From contig OY757904.1 of NCBI GenBank assembly GCA_963585895.1, positions 65,183,461 through 65,247,460 on the forward strand: DNA of 64,000 nucleotides. The letters are read 5' to 3'. The notes under the pieces are model-generated. The model made no database searches. It saw nothing but the letters and a program-made list of their open reading frames with translations, and was not told the DNA's origin. This DNA comes from Sepioteuthis lessoniana (taxonomy: Eukaryota > Mollusca > Cephalopoda > Myopsida > Loliginidae). Position 1 is the stretch's first letter. Each line of letters starts with the position of its first letter. Positions 46,404 to 57,872 of the stretch are shown in pieces. The translations under genes were made by a program, and so were the position numbers.

Positions 46404-47556
46404 CTTATTAATAGCTTTATTAGTTGGTAACAGTAGGTTAGAATTAGAAACTGAATATATCGTTAATTGATATGCACATTCTTTAAATATATATTTCAGT
46501 TTAAAAAATAAAAGAACATGAAAATAAGAATAAAAATAAAATAAAATTGAATAAGATAAAATTAAATTGATTATGACTACTGAAGTCACGTTTATTCCAC
46601 ATGGCGTTTAAACACCCCACGTAGCAATATGGTTACAACACCCAACATGGTGTTCTAACATCCAACGTGACACCATGTTTACAACGTTCAAAAAATTTAA
46701 ACCTCCAGCATCGTGTTCATTTATTTAAAAAAAGATTCTGACGATAAAGTTTTACTTTGAAATTAATTAGACTTAAATAATTATTATGACATATTGCAAT
46801 AGGCCTCTGAATTAATTTAATACTATTAAATAAAATATTTGTTCAATGCGTCAAGCAAATTCCAAAATATATATCAGTTGCGTTTTTTAAGCAGAGTCAC
46901 TCTCCTATCATTGTTAATACTTTCAGATACAAACTTTTGCGAATAATACGTTCAATATGAATCAACATTGCGAAAATATTTACTTTAAAATTTGACAAGG
47001 CTTCACATTACTTGAATATTATATTATGATTTCAACAATTTACACCTTTAAACATTGCAAAATTAATAATTCTGAATTTGCGTACAGTACTTCCCCTAAG
47101 TATTTGGGTATTTCAAGAAAAAAAAGTTACTATTTTTTCATTCCCTTTCGAATAGGTTTCATTTAGAGAAAGCATAACATTTGCGAATAGCATAATCAAA
47201 TATTTAAAAATGGACGCAGCTGTTACCTTGTCTGAATCATAAATAAGCGGAAAGGCCCTTTCAATTTGCATGTCGTTAATTAATTAAGAAAATTCTAATG
47301 GATCAAGTGAAAAAAAAATGTGAATGTTGAATTTTTAACCTGTACATGAACATTATGGATTGAAGAAGAAAATGCCAACAAAGTTATTTCTGTAATGAAC
47401 ACAAACTTTATATTTAACCAGAATTTACAAATTAAGAAACATTGAGGCATTGATTAAATGTAATTCTTGCATTTATTTTTATAAAGTTATATTTAATTTC
47501 AGTCACTGAATACTACTACTACTACTTCTACTACTACTACTACTACTACTACTACA

Positions 47557-47591
<35 letters not shown>

Positions 47592-47703
47592 CATGATAGC
47601 TTTTTACGCTTGTAAAGGCGAGTGTTCTTTCGCTAGAGTCTAAAGATTGTTTGTTTGAGTTTTATGGCTTATGAAACCTTCTCGGTTATTTAATGCTATA
47701 TAC
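46404..47703. other. AT-rich spacer; no gene seen
   Basis: AT-rich sequence without motifs, with a trinucleotide tract (ACT)n then (AAT)n at 47,513-47,591. The (AAT)n part could be an old LINE tail, but no LINE sequence precedes it. Confidence 0.65.
47513..47591. repeat. (ACT)n-(AAT)n compound microsatellite
   Basis: About 45 bp of ACT/TAC repeats is followed by about 35 bp of AAT. Confidence 0.97.
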
Positions 47704-47985
47704 AATTAAACAGTTCAATTTCCAACAATTCGGTTTAGCATAAGTACAGTATAGTTCAATTTGACACATACATAGGACTCTATCTGGTGCCACCACTCCA
47801 GGCCAGAGTGGACCTGGGAGCGATTGCTATACAGGACTACTCCGCATTCCCCAAACCTACAGCATTATTGTAACATCACCATTAGATTTTTTAGTGCCAT
47901 ACTGGACACTCATGAGGGCTCTTACCCCTCTGCAGAGAAGCAGTCGATGTATTCTCAAGCCCCAGCCGACTGGGCGAATTAAAGT
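47704..47985 (+). repeat. Dispersed repeat C, copy 2
   Basis: Homologous to 16,284-16,640 in direct orientation; shares the GTTTAGCATAAGTACA and GGCCAGAGTGGACCTGGG-type blocks. Confidence 0.7.
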
Positions 47986-48104
47986 TTAAGTAACGCCAAC
48001 TAACCTCGGGTCACCAGGAATCACCAAATCATTCGTACTGATCTTAACAATGCTAGGGTCTGTATTACCTTCATTCTTCTCTGATTTCTAATTACTCCCG
48101 TTTT

Positions 48105-48345
48105 TTCCGAATTTTTAGCAACGGTTTCCAGCACACAATGTGTCATTGGCATTACCATCACATATCATATCCCGACATTTTTCAGCACTCTGGCCAAACC
48201 CCTGTAAATGTAACAATTTACTAAGCTTTTTGTTTAGAAATGGCTCAAGGCCGAATAAATAGGGCACCCAATGACACTCGAACACTCTTGCAGGTTTGCT
48301 AGTCAAGCTTGCTAAACATTACACTACCCTTTTGGCAGAATATAA
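48105..48345 (-). mobile_element. tRNA-derived SINE, family D (single copy seen)
   Basis: Minus strand: a tRNA-like head with A-box-like GGTAGTGTAATGTTTAGC near 48,325-48,345 and a B-box-like AGAGTGTTCGAGTGTC near 48,275-48,290, followed by about 150 bp of body. It is not an obvious functional tRNA, because the anticodon arm does not fold cleanly. Confidence 0.5.
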
Positions 48346-48529
48346 GATAATTTTATGACTCTCAATTTATGGGACGAGGTATGTTTTGTGCTTTTACCAT
48401 CTGGAATCATATTTGAATGTTAATCTCTTGCAACATTACCTACAGATCTCCATTCCCATGTCTTCATGGGAATGGTGATCTCAGTATGGTGATCTCAGGA
48501 TGGCGATCTATATTAGTAACGCGTGTACA

Positions 48530-48655
48530 TCTTTTGTGCTAAGTTACTGCATTTACTAATCATGTGATACAGCGTTTCATTTTTCCACAAAACCCATAGT
48601 TGTTATTCTGTTGGGCATGACCAATTTTCACCTTGTTATAATTTGTTCTTATCGC
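48530..48655 (-). mobile_element. R4/Dong-like LINE fragment, CCHC region
   Basis: Minus-strand piece homologous to 49,255-49,340 of the next copy, covering the cysteine/histidine knuckle region before the endonuclease. It is the 3'-most member of three minus-strand copies set head to tail. Confidence 0.6.
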
Positions 48656-48661
48656 ATTCGG

Positions 48662-50329
48662 TGTTTATTATTATCATTATATTTACTCATTGAGAGTTTT
48701 TCACATCAACATTAGCTGATGCTCTTTCACTCGAGTATGAGTGACAGCAAGTCTCTACGACTCTTCTCAGTATTCTGGCCATTCTCAATAATGTTATAGT
48801 TTGGGTGGTCTCCACTCGTCAGCCAACTTCCAAGTTCTCAGTCCCTTTAATAATTCTTTAGTTATTGAACCAAATGAACCTATCACAATTGGTATAGTTG
48901 TCACCTTCATGTTCCAGAGTTTTTCAATTCCCTAGCAAGGTTGCTGTACTTCTCCTGCTTTTGACATTCTTTCAGTGTTATTCTTTGTTCAGCCGGGACA
49001 GCAAAGTCGACAATTTTGCAATTTCTCTTTTTTTTCTTGATTATAATAAGGTCTGGTTTTCTGGCTGAGATTAGGTGATCTGTCTGTATGTCAAAGTCCC
49101 AAAGGAGTTTATGTGTGTCATTTTCTTGGACAGCTGCTTTGTTCCTCGTATACCATTTGTTGGTATGGTTAGATTTAAATTTCTTGCACATCTGCCAATG
49201 GATTACCTTGCCCGACCAGTCGTCTCTAGTCTTATACTACTTCTGTGCTAGTTTGCTGCATTTACTTATTATGTGATTGATGGTTTCATCTCTGTCACCG
49301 CATAGCATACACTGGCTATTTTGTTGTGTCTTATCAATTCTAGGCTTTGATATGATTGGTTCCTACAGCGTTGTTTTGAGCTGCTATTAGAAGAGATTCT
49401 GTTTCTCTCTTAAAGTTTCCTTTTCTTAGCCACGTTCAGGTTTTCACGTGTGAGATGTTGTTTATTAGTCGTTTAAAACGCAAATAGAGTTATTTTTCTT
49501 CCCATTTTTGTTTTCTACCTATTGTCATTCTGTTGTACATAATATTGTCAGTATCGTCTCTAGTGGCTGTAATCAGTCCTGCTACGTGTCTTTCTATGTA
49601 GTCTTCAAGTCCACGTATCGATGTATCAACACCATCTTCAATGCTTGCAAGTTCTCTTCATCCATCTTTTCTTGATACATATAGCCTGTCAACGTCGTCT
49701 CTGGGATGTAATACCTTATGCATGGTCATTAGTTTTCTTGTTCTTTTGCCCTTTGTTTAAGTTTATCTCTTGTCCACGCCAGAAAGGCCCCCGAATATCT
49801 AACGAAGGTTACAGCCCAGGTATGTATTCCTTTGATAAGGTTTCGGTAAGAGTTATGTCTCCAGTAGTTTTCTAGATCTCCTGAGATATTCTTTTTGAAT
49901 TTTGTCTTTCATTTCCAATTGTTTGATTGTGTCAGCCTCCAAGATGCCCATGTATTTGCAGGTTTCGTTTTCTCCGAGATTTCTAATCTTGTATTGATCT
50001 GTTAGTTCCATTCTATCAGTTTGATGTCATTTGCCACTTTACTACCAAGGCTCATTTTTGTATGCCAAATTCCATTCCTATGTCCTGACTGTATATTCTA
50101 ACTGCGTGCATTAGAGTTTCCTGTTCTTTTTAAATTTTTTTGCAAATAGTTTGATGTCATCAATTTTCATCAAGTGATTGACCTTTTCCTACGATATGCT
50201 GTACATTTTCTGAGTATGTGTTGAAATAGCATCACGAAAATTATGAATAGTAAGGTGATAGAGCATCTCTTGAAAATACCTCTTTGGGTCTTTGCTTTGG
50301 CTAAGACTCCTCCTGCTGTCAATTCCATT
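48662..50329 (-). mobile_element. R4/Dong-like LINE, minus copy with RT, CCHC and endonuclease
   Basis: A 5'-truncated minus-strand copy. From 5' it carries part of the RT palm with MKIDDIKLFA at 50,170-50,141 (a degenerate YxDD-type box) and a stretch with SGHRNGIWHTKMSLGSK. It continues to a Cys/His knuckle near 49,300, the restriction-like endonuclease (48,907-49,191) and a 3' end in a short AAT-rich tail near 48,662-48,680. Many stops break it. At its 5' end it touches the (AAT)n tail of the copy at 50,330-50,905. Confidence 0.8.
48907..49191 (-). pseudogene. Restriction-like endonuclease domain of R4/Dong-like LINE
   Basis: The 94-codon frame reads NDTHKLLWDFDIQTDHLIS, then ARKPDLIIIKKKKRNCKIVDF and AVPAEQRITLKECQKQEKY. 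The PD of KPDLI, the D of KIVDFAVP and the downstream lysines fit the PD-(D/E)XK fold of R2/R4-type LINE nucleases, which nick the target. The next conserved block (NMKVTIIPIVIG in other copies) lies in another frame after a stop at 48,907. The same domain recurs at 62,500-62,650 and 63,185-63,300. Confidence 0.8.
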
Positions 50330-50905
50330 ATTATTATTATTAGTTGTAGTACTTTCGAGCATGTGTTATTTGATGGTCTTTCACTGGAGTCTGATTGATA
50401 GAAAATCTCCGCAAGTCACCAGGACTGTTCTCAGTCTGATGATATATATTAGTAATGCTGTGGTTTAGATGGTCTGAGCAGGTCATTTGATTTCCATGCC
50501 TTCCAGTTGCCTTCCCAAATTTTTGTGGACCATTCAGTGCGCACCAGTTATAATTGGTATCCCTGTCACATGTGGCCCGCTGGGAAGGCAATATACACTT
50601 TTCGGCAGACTCTCTTTTTCTTGTTAAGTATTCCTCGGTCTGGTCTTCTGGTAGAGATTAGGTGATCTGATTGTACACGAAATTCAAAATAATTTCATGT
50701 ATCTCATTCTTCAGAGCAGATTCTGCTTTGTGCCAATACCGTTTGGTCAAATTTAAGTTTCTTGGATAATTCCCTGGAGACCCCCTTCCAACCCAGTTGT
50801 GTTAGTCGTTTACACCTTCTGCACTAGTTTACTGCATTAGCTTATTATGTGGTTTATCTTTTCGTATTCATCACCACATAAACTCCTCTTTCTTGCTAGT
50901 CTCTC
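50330..50905 (-). mobile_element. R4/Dong-like LINE, minus copy, CCHC to 3' tail
   Basis: Minus strand: knuckle block CGDEYEKINHIISKCSK (near 50,870-50,820), the linker to ARRPD-type sequence (about 50,660-50,640), then the 3' part and an (AAT)n tail at about 50,328-50,342. It has no intact frame. The tail abuts the 5' end of the copy at 48,662-50,329. Confidence 0.75.
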
Positions 50906-52534
50906 TTGGATAGGTCTGTTAAGATAATTTTAACTGTATGAATATTATTTGGATTCCTAAAGATTTTAGACAAAAAATGGTATGGATCGTTTCTCAAAGG
51001 ATCAGAAAAAAACTAATCTCAATAGACATTTCTAGGGAACCTAACAAAGGAATATTGGGTTAATAATCTTCGAAGAATCCTCTTCGGCAGCATAGTTTGA
51101 AATTAATTTTCGTCTCAAAAAACGTTTGTGTCGACACAGGTATAAAAAAACAGGTTGAGTATAGACAGAGTAGGCTTCCCGAGAGATCCCTAACAATTTG
51201 CTGATACCAAATATGGGGAAAGATAAACAAATTAAAGAAAGTCGAAGTTGATAGGGTGGACCACAAAAAAGTGATGGACGATCCTCCCTATTTTAAAATG
51301 CTGATTTAAAGAAAAGAGGATCATAAAAATAATGTCATTAAGAATGAGCAAATTATATAACCAGCCAAACTGCATGACACTTGGATACAAGACTCTATAT
51401 AAGTAGTAAATTTTGACATTTCTAAAAGGGTTCAGGGAGTTTTTTCATTTAGTTGAATTGATGTTTCTTTGCAGGAAAGCTGTGAATATAGCACAAAAGA
51501 TGATATATCTTATCAGAAAGACTAAATCAAAACCAGACACGAATAACAAACCACTTCACATTCTAAACTGATGATGAACACAATAAATACCTGAAGAAGC
51601 CGAAGGGCACAGCGGCCGAAACGTTGTTTATGCATATATGCATAAAGATGATGACAATAATCTGAACACTCAACATGATATGAATTATCAATCCCTATCT
51701 CAAAACTTCAGATATATTAACCAATAATGTTGTCACATTTTTAACTCATGTCTATTTTTTATTTTTCTTGTATTGCAGAATAAATTTAACGTAACCGCTG
51801 AACCTCGTCCAATTCCTCACTTTGATAACTAAGGCAAGCGACCCTCTTACCTTTTGTGATTAAAGCACAACGTGGATAGATTGGTGGGAAATTGTGAACA
51901 ACGCCATCACAATCAAACCAAGCGTTACCGCGTCAAACAATATATTACCAGCATTTATTCCCCATCAAAAGTTTGTTGGGCTAGTGGGCCTGACCAGTGT
52001 TGACCTTAGTCGTTTTCAACATACGCAAATACATATAAAGACTACGACTGTTTTTGACAAATCAAACACATGAATACATTATTCGCAGTGTGATTGACGG
52101 AATGGCTAACAAGGAATAGGTTAGACACTTATTTTTCATAACTTTTTAAAAGAATCATTAATATGCAAAGAGGTTTTCGAATTCTTGAACTTATTCTTCC
52201 GGTTATGATTAATTGTTTTGATTTACCCACTGTCTAAGGAACAATATTGATATTAGTATATCCATAACACTGAACAAAAACCAAATGAAAGACATCATAA
52301 TATTATTTATACATAATGAGAATTTACCCTTTCATACTGAAAATGTACAAACAAATTGTCTTAAAAGAAATGTACAAATGTTTCTATTTTTGTAAACATA
52401 TATAGATTAGTATTCCATGAACAAGCAGTATATGGAAGGGAATAGAAATGGGGACAAATTCTTACTAGATGATTGCAGGTAATATAGACATGTGAATCCG
52501 TCCTGGAGAATGAGACACAAAAAATTCATGGAAC
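50906..52534. other. AT-rich spacer with one hammerhead-like motif
   Basis: Nothing coding is recognised. The hammerhead-like motif at 51,591-51,632 is listed separately. Confidence 0.6.
51591..51632 (+). ncRNA. Hammerhead-ribozyme-like motif with complete core boxes
   Basis: CTGAAGA (51,591-51,597) matches the CUGANGA core. A stem GCCG (51,599-51,602) pairs with CGGC (51,613-51,616) across a 10-nt loop, and GAAAC (51,618-51,622) completes the core. A two-base stem III (AC/GU) and a GTT cleavage triplet (51,626-51,628) fit the minimal hammerhead of Penelope-like elements. Stem I pairing is poor and the closing pair of stem II is A-C, so activity is doubtful. No Penelope-like protein lies next to it. 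Confidence 0.5.
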
Positions 52535-53006
52535 TTTTGACGAACAAGAAGGTCACTTTATCTCGCCTAGAAGACAAGACCTAGTGATAGTAAAAAAAAA
52601 GGTACTTGCCGAATTATGGACTTTGCCATTCTAGGAGACGACTGTGTAAAATTGAAAAAAAGCAAAATGAGGGCTAAATATCTAAATTTTGCTCGAAACC
52701 GTTAAGAAAAAAAATGAAAAAATCATATGGAACATGAAGGTGGCCGTGATACCTGTTTTTTTTTTTTTGCGCTAGGTAAGGATTAGTGAAGGAAATTGAA
52801 GACTTGGAAATAATAAGACTATGAAGACCAACCAAAATGCTGCATTATTAAGATCGGAATGAATAGTTGGAAGAGATCTGGATACTGGAGAAGACTTGGT
52901 GTTATTCGAAATCAAGTGAAAGGCAATCAACTAACGTTGGCGTGAAAAGCTATTAAAGGTTTAATAATAATAATAATAATATTAATAATAATAATAATAA
53001 TAATAA
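52535..53006 (+). mobile_element. R4/Dong-like LINE 3' fragment with (AAT)n tail (a)
   Basis: Plus-strand 5'-truncated copy: endonuclease start (SPRRQDLVIVKKK near 52,556-52,605), then IWNMKVAVIPV near 52,727-52,760 and the 3' end, followed by (AAT)n at 52,964-53,006. Frames are broken. Confidence 0.75.
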
Positions 53007-53007
53007 G

Positions 53008-53188
53008 AGATTACTAAAGGGACTAGATGACTTGGAGGTTAGCGGACGAGTGGAGACCATCCAAACGACAGCATTGTTGAGAACTGCCAGAATACTAAGA
53101 AGAGTCCTGGAGACTTGAGGAGACTTGCTGTCACTCAGACTTCAGTGAAAAACCATCGGCTATCGCTGATGTGCAAAGCTCTAAAGAG

Positions 53189-53274
<86 letters not shown>

Positions 53275-53290
53275 AAGAAGAAGAAGAAGA
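53008..53290 (+). mobile_element. R4/Dong-like LINE 3' fragment with (AAT)n tail (b)
   Basis: It begins directly after the tail of copy (a) with a GLLKGLDDLEV block, runs through GRVETIQTTALLRTARILRR and ends in (AAT)n at about 53,193-53,245. That tail then changes to (AAG)n up to 53,290. Confidence 0.8.
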
Positions 53291-54281
53291 AATCTAGTAA
53301 TTGCTTTAAAGTACTGGGCTATTTGCTGAAAAACAGAGAGGATGTCTCAAAGGACCAAGAGGATTAGATGTACTATTATTATATGAAGACCAGCACTTAT
53401 AAAAAAAAAGCAACGCCAAAAAAAGTTATATGATATGATTCCGAAAAAGTGGACTATAGAATGATCAAATTATGAGAGAAAGCCGTAAACTTCCTAATGA
53501 GTGCTGGGGAAAATCGAAATTAGAGCTAGCACCAGGAAGGAAAAAACTTGAAAGATGCATAAAACATGTACGGACACATTAGTGAATCTTACAAGGATGA
53601 AAGTAGATCAAACGTAATGATTTCGAGGATTTTATATCATTCAACAAAGCAAAGTAGAATATTGAATGAATAATACATCTACATCAAAATCGCAAGACAA
53701 CTGACATGCTTTTGTTAACAAAGCAAACTCGAGTGTGTTACTAAATTTTTATATTAGTATAGTCAATCAGAACTTATTAATTTCACAAATTTCTTCCTAA
53801 ACGTTACGTACTTGAGATCAATGCTTAAAAGCCCCACCTTAATTTTAAATCACGGTTCATTTTTTTTTACCATAGATTTAATATCAAAATTTCCGCGCCT
53901 TTACTGTCTCCCTAATAACTCATTTCCTTCCTTATTATTTCTTCTGTATCTGCATGTCTGTAATTGTATCTGAATGCACCGAACAACTGCTTTTAGTTCG
54001 AATTTATTTCTGTCTTCCCAATCAAGTGGAAATATTCTTTTGTTCGACTTCCTGGATATTTTTCAGTTGCTTTCTACATTCTTCTACATTTGTTGCGTCC
54101 GAATCCGAGTTTTCATCGTACTTTACCTCTTCGGAAAATTGAATAACAACTAATGTTTGGCAGAAAATTGATCTAATCTAATAGCGTGGGACGTGTAGCA
54201 TAAAAAACGGTGACGCCATCATTTAATAATCAGAAGACAACAATTAATGCAATATGGACAGTTGTCTGTGTGTCTGTGTGT

Positions 54282-54328
<47 letters not shown>

Positions 54329-54530
54329 TAGAATTAGGGAAATTAAGAAATGTACAAGTTAAACTAAATGTATGAATAGCTGATTGCCCATCTTCGACAA
54401 ACGGTGAATCAACACACGCTTCATATATTAACAAGTAAAGAATTGGTAATTACTGAAATATAACGAAACAAGGAAGATGATCAATGTGAGTCGATGAAGC
54501 AGCAGAATGGCATTGACGATTAGATTTGTT

Positions 54531-54569
<39 letters not shown>

Positions 54570-55106
54570 ATTATATTTATGTTGTTAAGAATGAACAACT
54601 GAATGGCTCTCATGTTATATTTGTCCGAATGAATTACATCAAAGAACTTTGCAAATATGAAAATTCGTCTAGCAATGCATTCAGTGATTCCACTTCTAGT
54701 ACATGTATAAATACATCAACGCTTAGCGTAATGGTGGTCGCTGTGGAAAACAAAATTGGCAACTCGAGATCAAATCCTGGACGAGGTCTTGTGCGTTTCA
54801 TTTTAAGATCATGTTTTTGGGAAAGACAAGAATTCACATATTGTTTTAATGGAAAATAGTCGGACAAATGAATTCTTTAGCCTGGCTCAGGCAATTAGTT
54901 AAATAGAAAGAAAACTCTTAATTCGAAACAGCTTTACCCTGCTTGAATCGTTGATCGTTTCTGTCCTCCTACCCTAGGTGCATCTGCTGCGTAATTACAC
55001 ACGTACACGGATACTTACATACATGTATACATATATATATATTCATAGACATATATACACACACATGCACTCCCACACACGCACACACACACACACACAC
55101 ATAAGC

Positions 55107-55146
<40 letters not shown>
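53291..55146. other. Spacer with (GA)n, (CT)n and (TA)n/(CA)n tracts; no gene seen
   Basis: Simple repeats are at 54,276-54,327 ((GA)n), 54,535-54,567 ((CT)n) and 55,030-55,146 (TA, CA and TA). Frames in the area lack motifs. Confidence 0.7.
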
Positions 55147-55149
<3 letters not shown>

Positions 55150-55623
55150 CCTACCAAACTGATGCCAATAAAAAACACCCTATATAAAACCACAGTAAAA
55201 ACAAACAACTCCGTCAAACACTACATCGGTGCAACGGAGGGCACCATAAAACAAAGAATCCACAACCATAATCTTTCTTTTAGATATAGAAACTTCGCAT
55301 CCAACACCTCCTTATCCTCGTACATATGGCAACTAAAAGACACAAACACCTCTCCCGCAATCACCTGGGAGATTATAAAACAAGCGCCTGCCTTCAACAA
55401 AACATCCAAAAAATGCCTTTTTTGTCTCCACGAAAAATTAGCCGTCATCACATATCCATCACAAAAAATCCTCCTAAATGAAAAAAATCTGAAATCCTCT
55501 CAAAACGGAGGCATGAAAGCAAACAACTTCTTTCACACTTCAACCCACTCACCCAACCCACCTAACACCTCGTACTCGTATTTAATGAAAAAAAAAACAA
55601 CAACAACAATAAAAAAACCCTAA
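55147..55623 (+). CDS. Penelope-like element GIY-YIG endonuclease (C-terminal fragment)
   Basis: An open frame of 153 codons from the Met at 55,162, with the 5' side cut by a (TA)n tract at 55,112-55,146. It reads VKHYIGATEGTIKQRIHNH (the YIG and the Arg-containing helix of GIY-YIG nucleases), then SFRYRNFASNT, LSSYIWQLKD and WEIIKQAPAF. A CLFCLHEKLAVI block follows with the conserved Glu, and a KILLNEKN end. This domain makes the DNA break for insertion of Penelope-like elements. The region is intact, but upstream RT sequence is missing. The last residues (Pro/Thr/Lys-rich from about 125) do not resemble the family and may be read from 3' UTR. The lineage differs from the fragments at 40.8 and 57.1 kb. 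Confidence 0.82.
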
Positions 55624-56340
55624 AGCACCGTAAGTACCATTTTCCTCCTCCTACCATCACACAATACACCCACACGCCTCAACCATTTTAACTTTCAAGT
55701 TTTTACGAGCATTAAAATAGACCCCAACACTCCACATTCACCTTACCTACCAAATTCACTCTCAACTTTCCTACAAGAGTATATATACCAACCATCAACG
55801 AATAATATGTCTATTTAAAAAACCACCCCAACCTTCAAACCCGCTTTCTGATCAATTTCTTTTATTCTCAATGACGACACCCAACCCCTAAATTATAATA
55901 ATCGTACGCAAATTTATTATCTATTATTTAAACCCTTTCATTTCATTTTATTTTATTTCATTACACACACACCACCTATAAGACCTACAATATACAATAT
56001 TTACGAAATATTTCCTTCATTTATTATTAGCATTACAACAATTTATTACGCACCTATTTATTATTTAACCCCATTAATATTATTTACTCCTTTCTATTTT
56101 ATTGCATACATACCACCTATAAGATATATAGTATGCAATTCTTACGTTATATCCCATTTAGTTATTATTATTATCATCATACAATCCCCCCCATATATAT
56201 TACATCAACATATTTACGCCACAATATAACCTTACTTATACCCATTGTAACTCTTGCCCACCATACACGTCTACAAATTAGATTCTCTCTCATTCCCTAC
56301 AACTTGCAGCGATGATAATTTGTCCCACTGCCAACGAAAC
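55624..56340 (+). other. Probable 3' UTR/flank of the Penelope-like element
   Basis: The sequence is C/T/A-rich and poor in G on the plus strand until about 56,300, unlike other spacer. It may be 3' UTR of the GIY-YIG element, but its end cannot be defined. Confidence 0.35.
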
Positions 56341-56787
56341 AAATGTATATACATATGTTACCCAATTCCGCTATAATCAACGCTTTACGTTCCTGGCCTG
56401 ACTTAACCCAAAAACACGCATCCACACGCACACACATACACTCACACCCATACACACACACATACTTACTACCACACACAAACGAAATCTTAACAGCTTT
56501 TTGTCTATATTTTGTCGAATTTTCGATTTTTGTCTGTACTTTCTCGTATTTTCGATTTTCATTTTCATTCCATCTTCTAAACTGCCTGACGAATGTTGTC
56601 ATAAATTTTAAGAAACCTTAGGTTGTAGAACAATATTTTCCATGGATTAAATATATATATATAATATATTTATTTATTTTCATTATTATTATAATAGCTC
56701 TATCATAGATATTGAGCACTCTCCATATTATATTGTACTTGGTACGACACATAACCACATAGTGATTTACTGAGGACCAATACTCTC

Positions 56788-56830
<43 letters not shown>

Positions 56831-57069
56831 AAAATTGTGGTACTCGAAAATTTATAAAGGCAAAAGATTAACGGAATCATCAGTAAAAGGGAGAAAAAGC
56901 CATTCTAAAATATAAAATATTGTGAGGGCCCTTTCGTCCCGCTCTATGCATGCAAAGCGCCGGAAGAATAATAAAAACGTGTAATTTAATTTTGAAATAT
57001 GAGACGACTGCGCGACGGGGGAAAAGTTCTGAAAAATCTATGTCGCCCCAGTATTTAAAACATTCCCCA
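56341..57069. other. Spacer with (CA)-rich and (TA)n tracts
   Basis: CA-rich sequence occurs near 56,410-56,480 and (TA)n at 56,790-56,826. No gene is recognised. Confidence 0.6.
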
Positions 57070-57392
57070 ATCTATGTAAGGTATGACTGCTTCTCTGTCT
57101 ACATAGAGAGGAGCGATCTAAAGCAATATAGATTGCCTCTAAGATGTTTCATTGGATTTTGTTCCTGGCTCTATGTAGAACAGAAAAACAGCCATCTTGA
57201 TAATTGGTCCTGCAACAATGTATAGCTAACAGATGTTCTCCAATAGCCGAGTCCATAGCCTGTGATTGCCCGGATGTTAATCGGCCTCTATTTAAATTAC
57301 TTCTGCGTACATGCTGTCTCATTCGAACCTCCAAATATTGGCTTGTACGACCTATATGTCGAATTACCCCGACAATTAAATTTGTAAATTAA
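57070..57392 (-). pseudogene. Penelope-like element GIY-YIG endonuclease, second lineage (decayed)
   Basis: Read on the minus strand, the frame gives VIRHIGRTSQYLEVRMRQHV near 57,365-57,310 (YIG changed to HIG, Arg kept). SGQSQAMDSAIGEHLL and CFSVLHRARNKIQ follow, then a TGA at 57,151-57,149, and after it the conserved NILEAIYIALD with the catalytic Glu. GIY-YIG nucleases cut target DNA for Penelope-like retroelements. The stop and the missing N-terminal RT make it a relic. GRTS-type sequence matches the fragment at 40.8-41.5 kb, not the one at 55.2 kb. Confidence 0.82.
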
Positions 57393-57711
57393 TAAACTTT
57401 GATTCAATATAGGCAGTACATCCTTATCTATGGAGCTAAAGGCCGTCTAAGTGGCGAAAATTGATATAACTCTAACAGCATTATTCAATTATTTCTATTT
57501 GTTATATATAGTGTGTATTTTAGTTAATATTACACTTTTATTTCCTTTATTTTCTCTGCAAACACACAAGCGCATGTTGATCATAACTAGCAAGGGACGG
57601 CAAGTGGAGAATACTTTCATATACTTTTCCCTACTCACCCAATATTAAATATTATAACTGTTCCTCGTTTTACTGTCTTTTCCTTATCAATAAAATTTCC
57701 ATTCGTGCTAT
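57393..57711. other. AT-rich spacer; nothing identified
   Basis: No motif or repeat is recognised. Confidence 0.6.
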
Positions 57712-57872
57712 AAAGCTCACTTTCGAAGTAATATCCAAGGGAAATGTACGAATTTCCTTATCCCCCAGCCATGGGTTGTATAGTATCACAACTGTTCTTC
57801 TACAAGGAGGAAATGTGTTATCAAATAACTCACCAACGTTGATAATTAATTAACCAAAGGATTCGAACCAAC
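57712..57872 (+). mobile_element. SINE family B, copy 2, head missing
   Basis: The plus strand carries CCAAGGGAAATGTACGAA, CAGCCATGGGTTGTATAGTA and CAACTGTTCTTCTACAAGGA-type blocks that align to 3550-3692, and ends in AAAGGATTCGAACCA. Confidence 0.65.

Noticed and set aside
56305-56345. Hammerhead-like GATGATAA...CGAAAC after the Penelope-like element
   Set aside because: The CTGA part is altered and the bases between the boxes do not pair.
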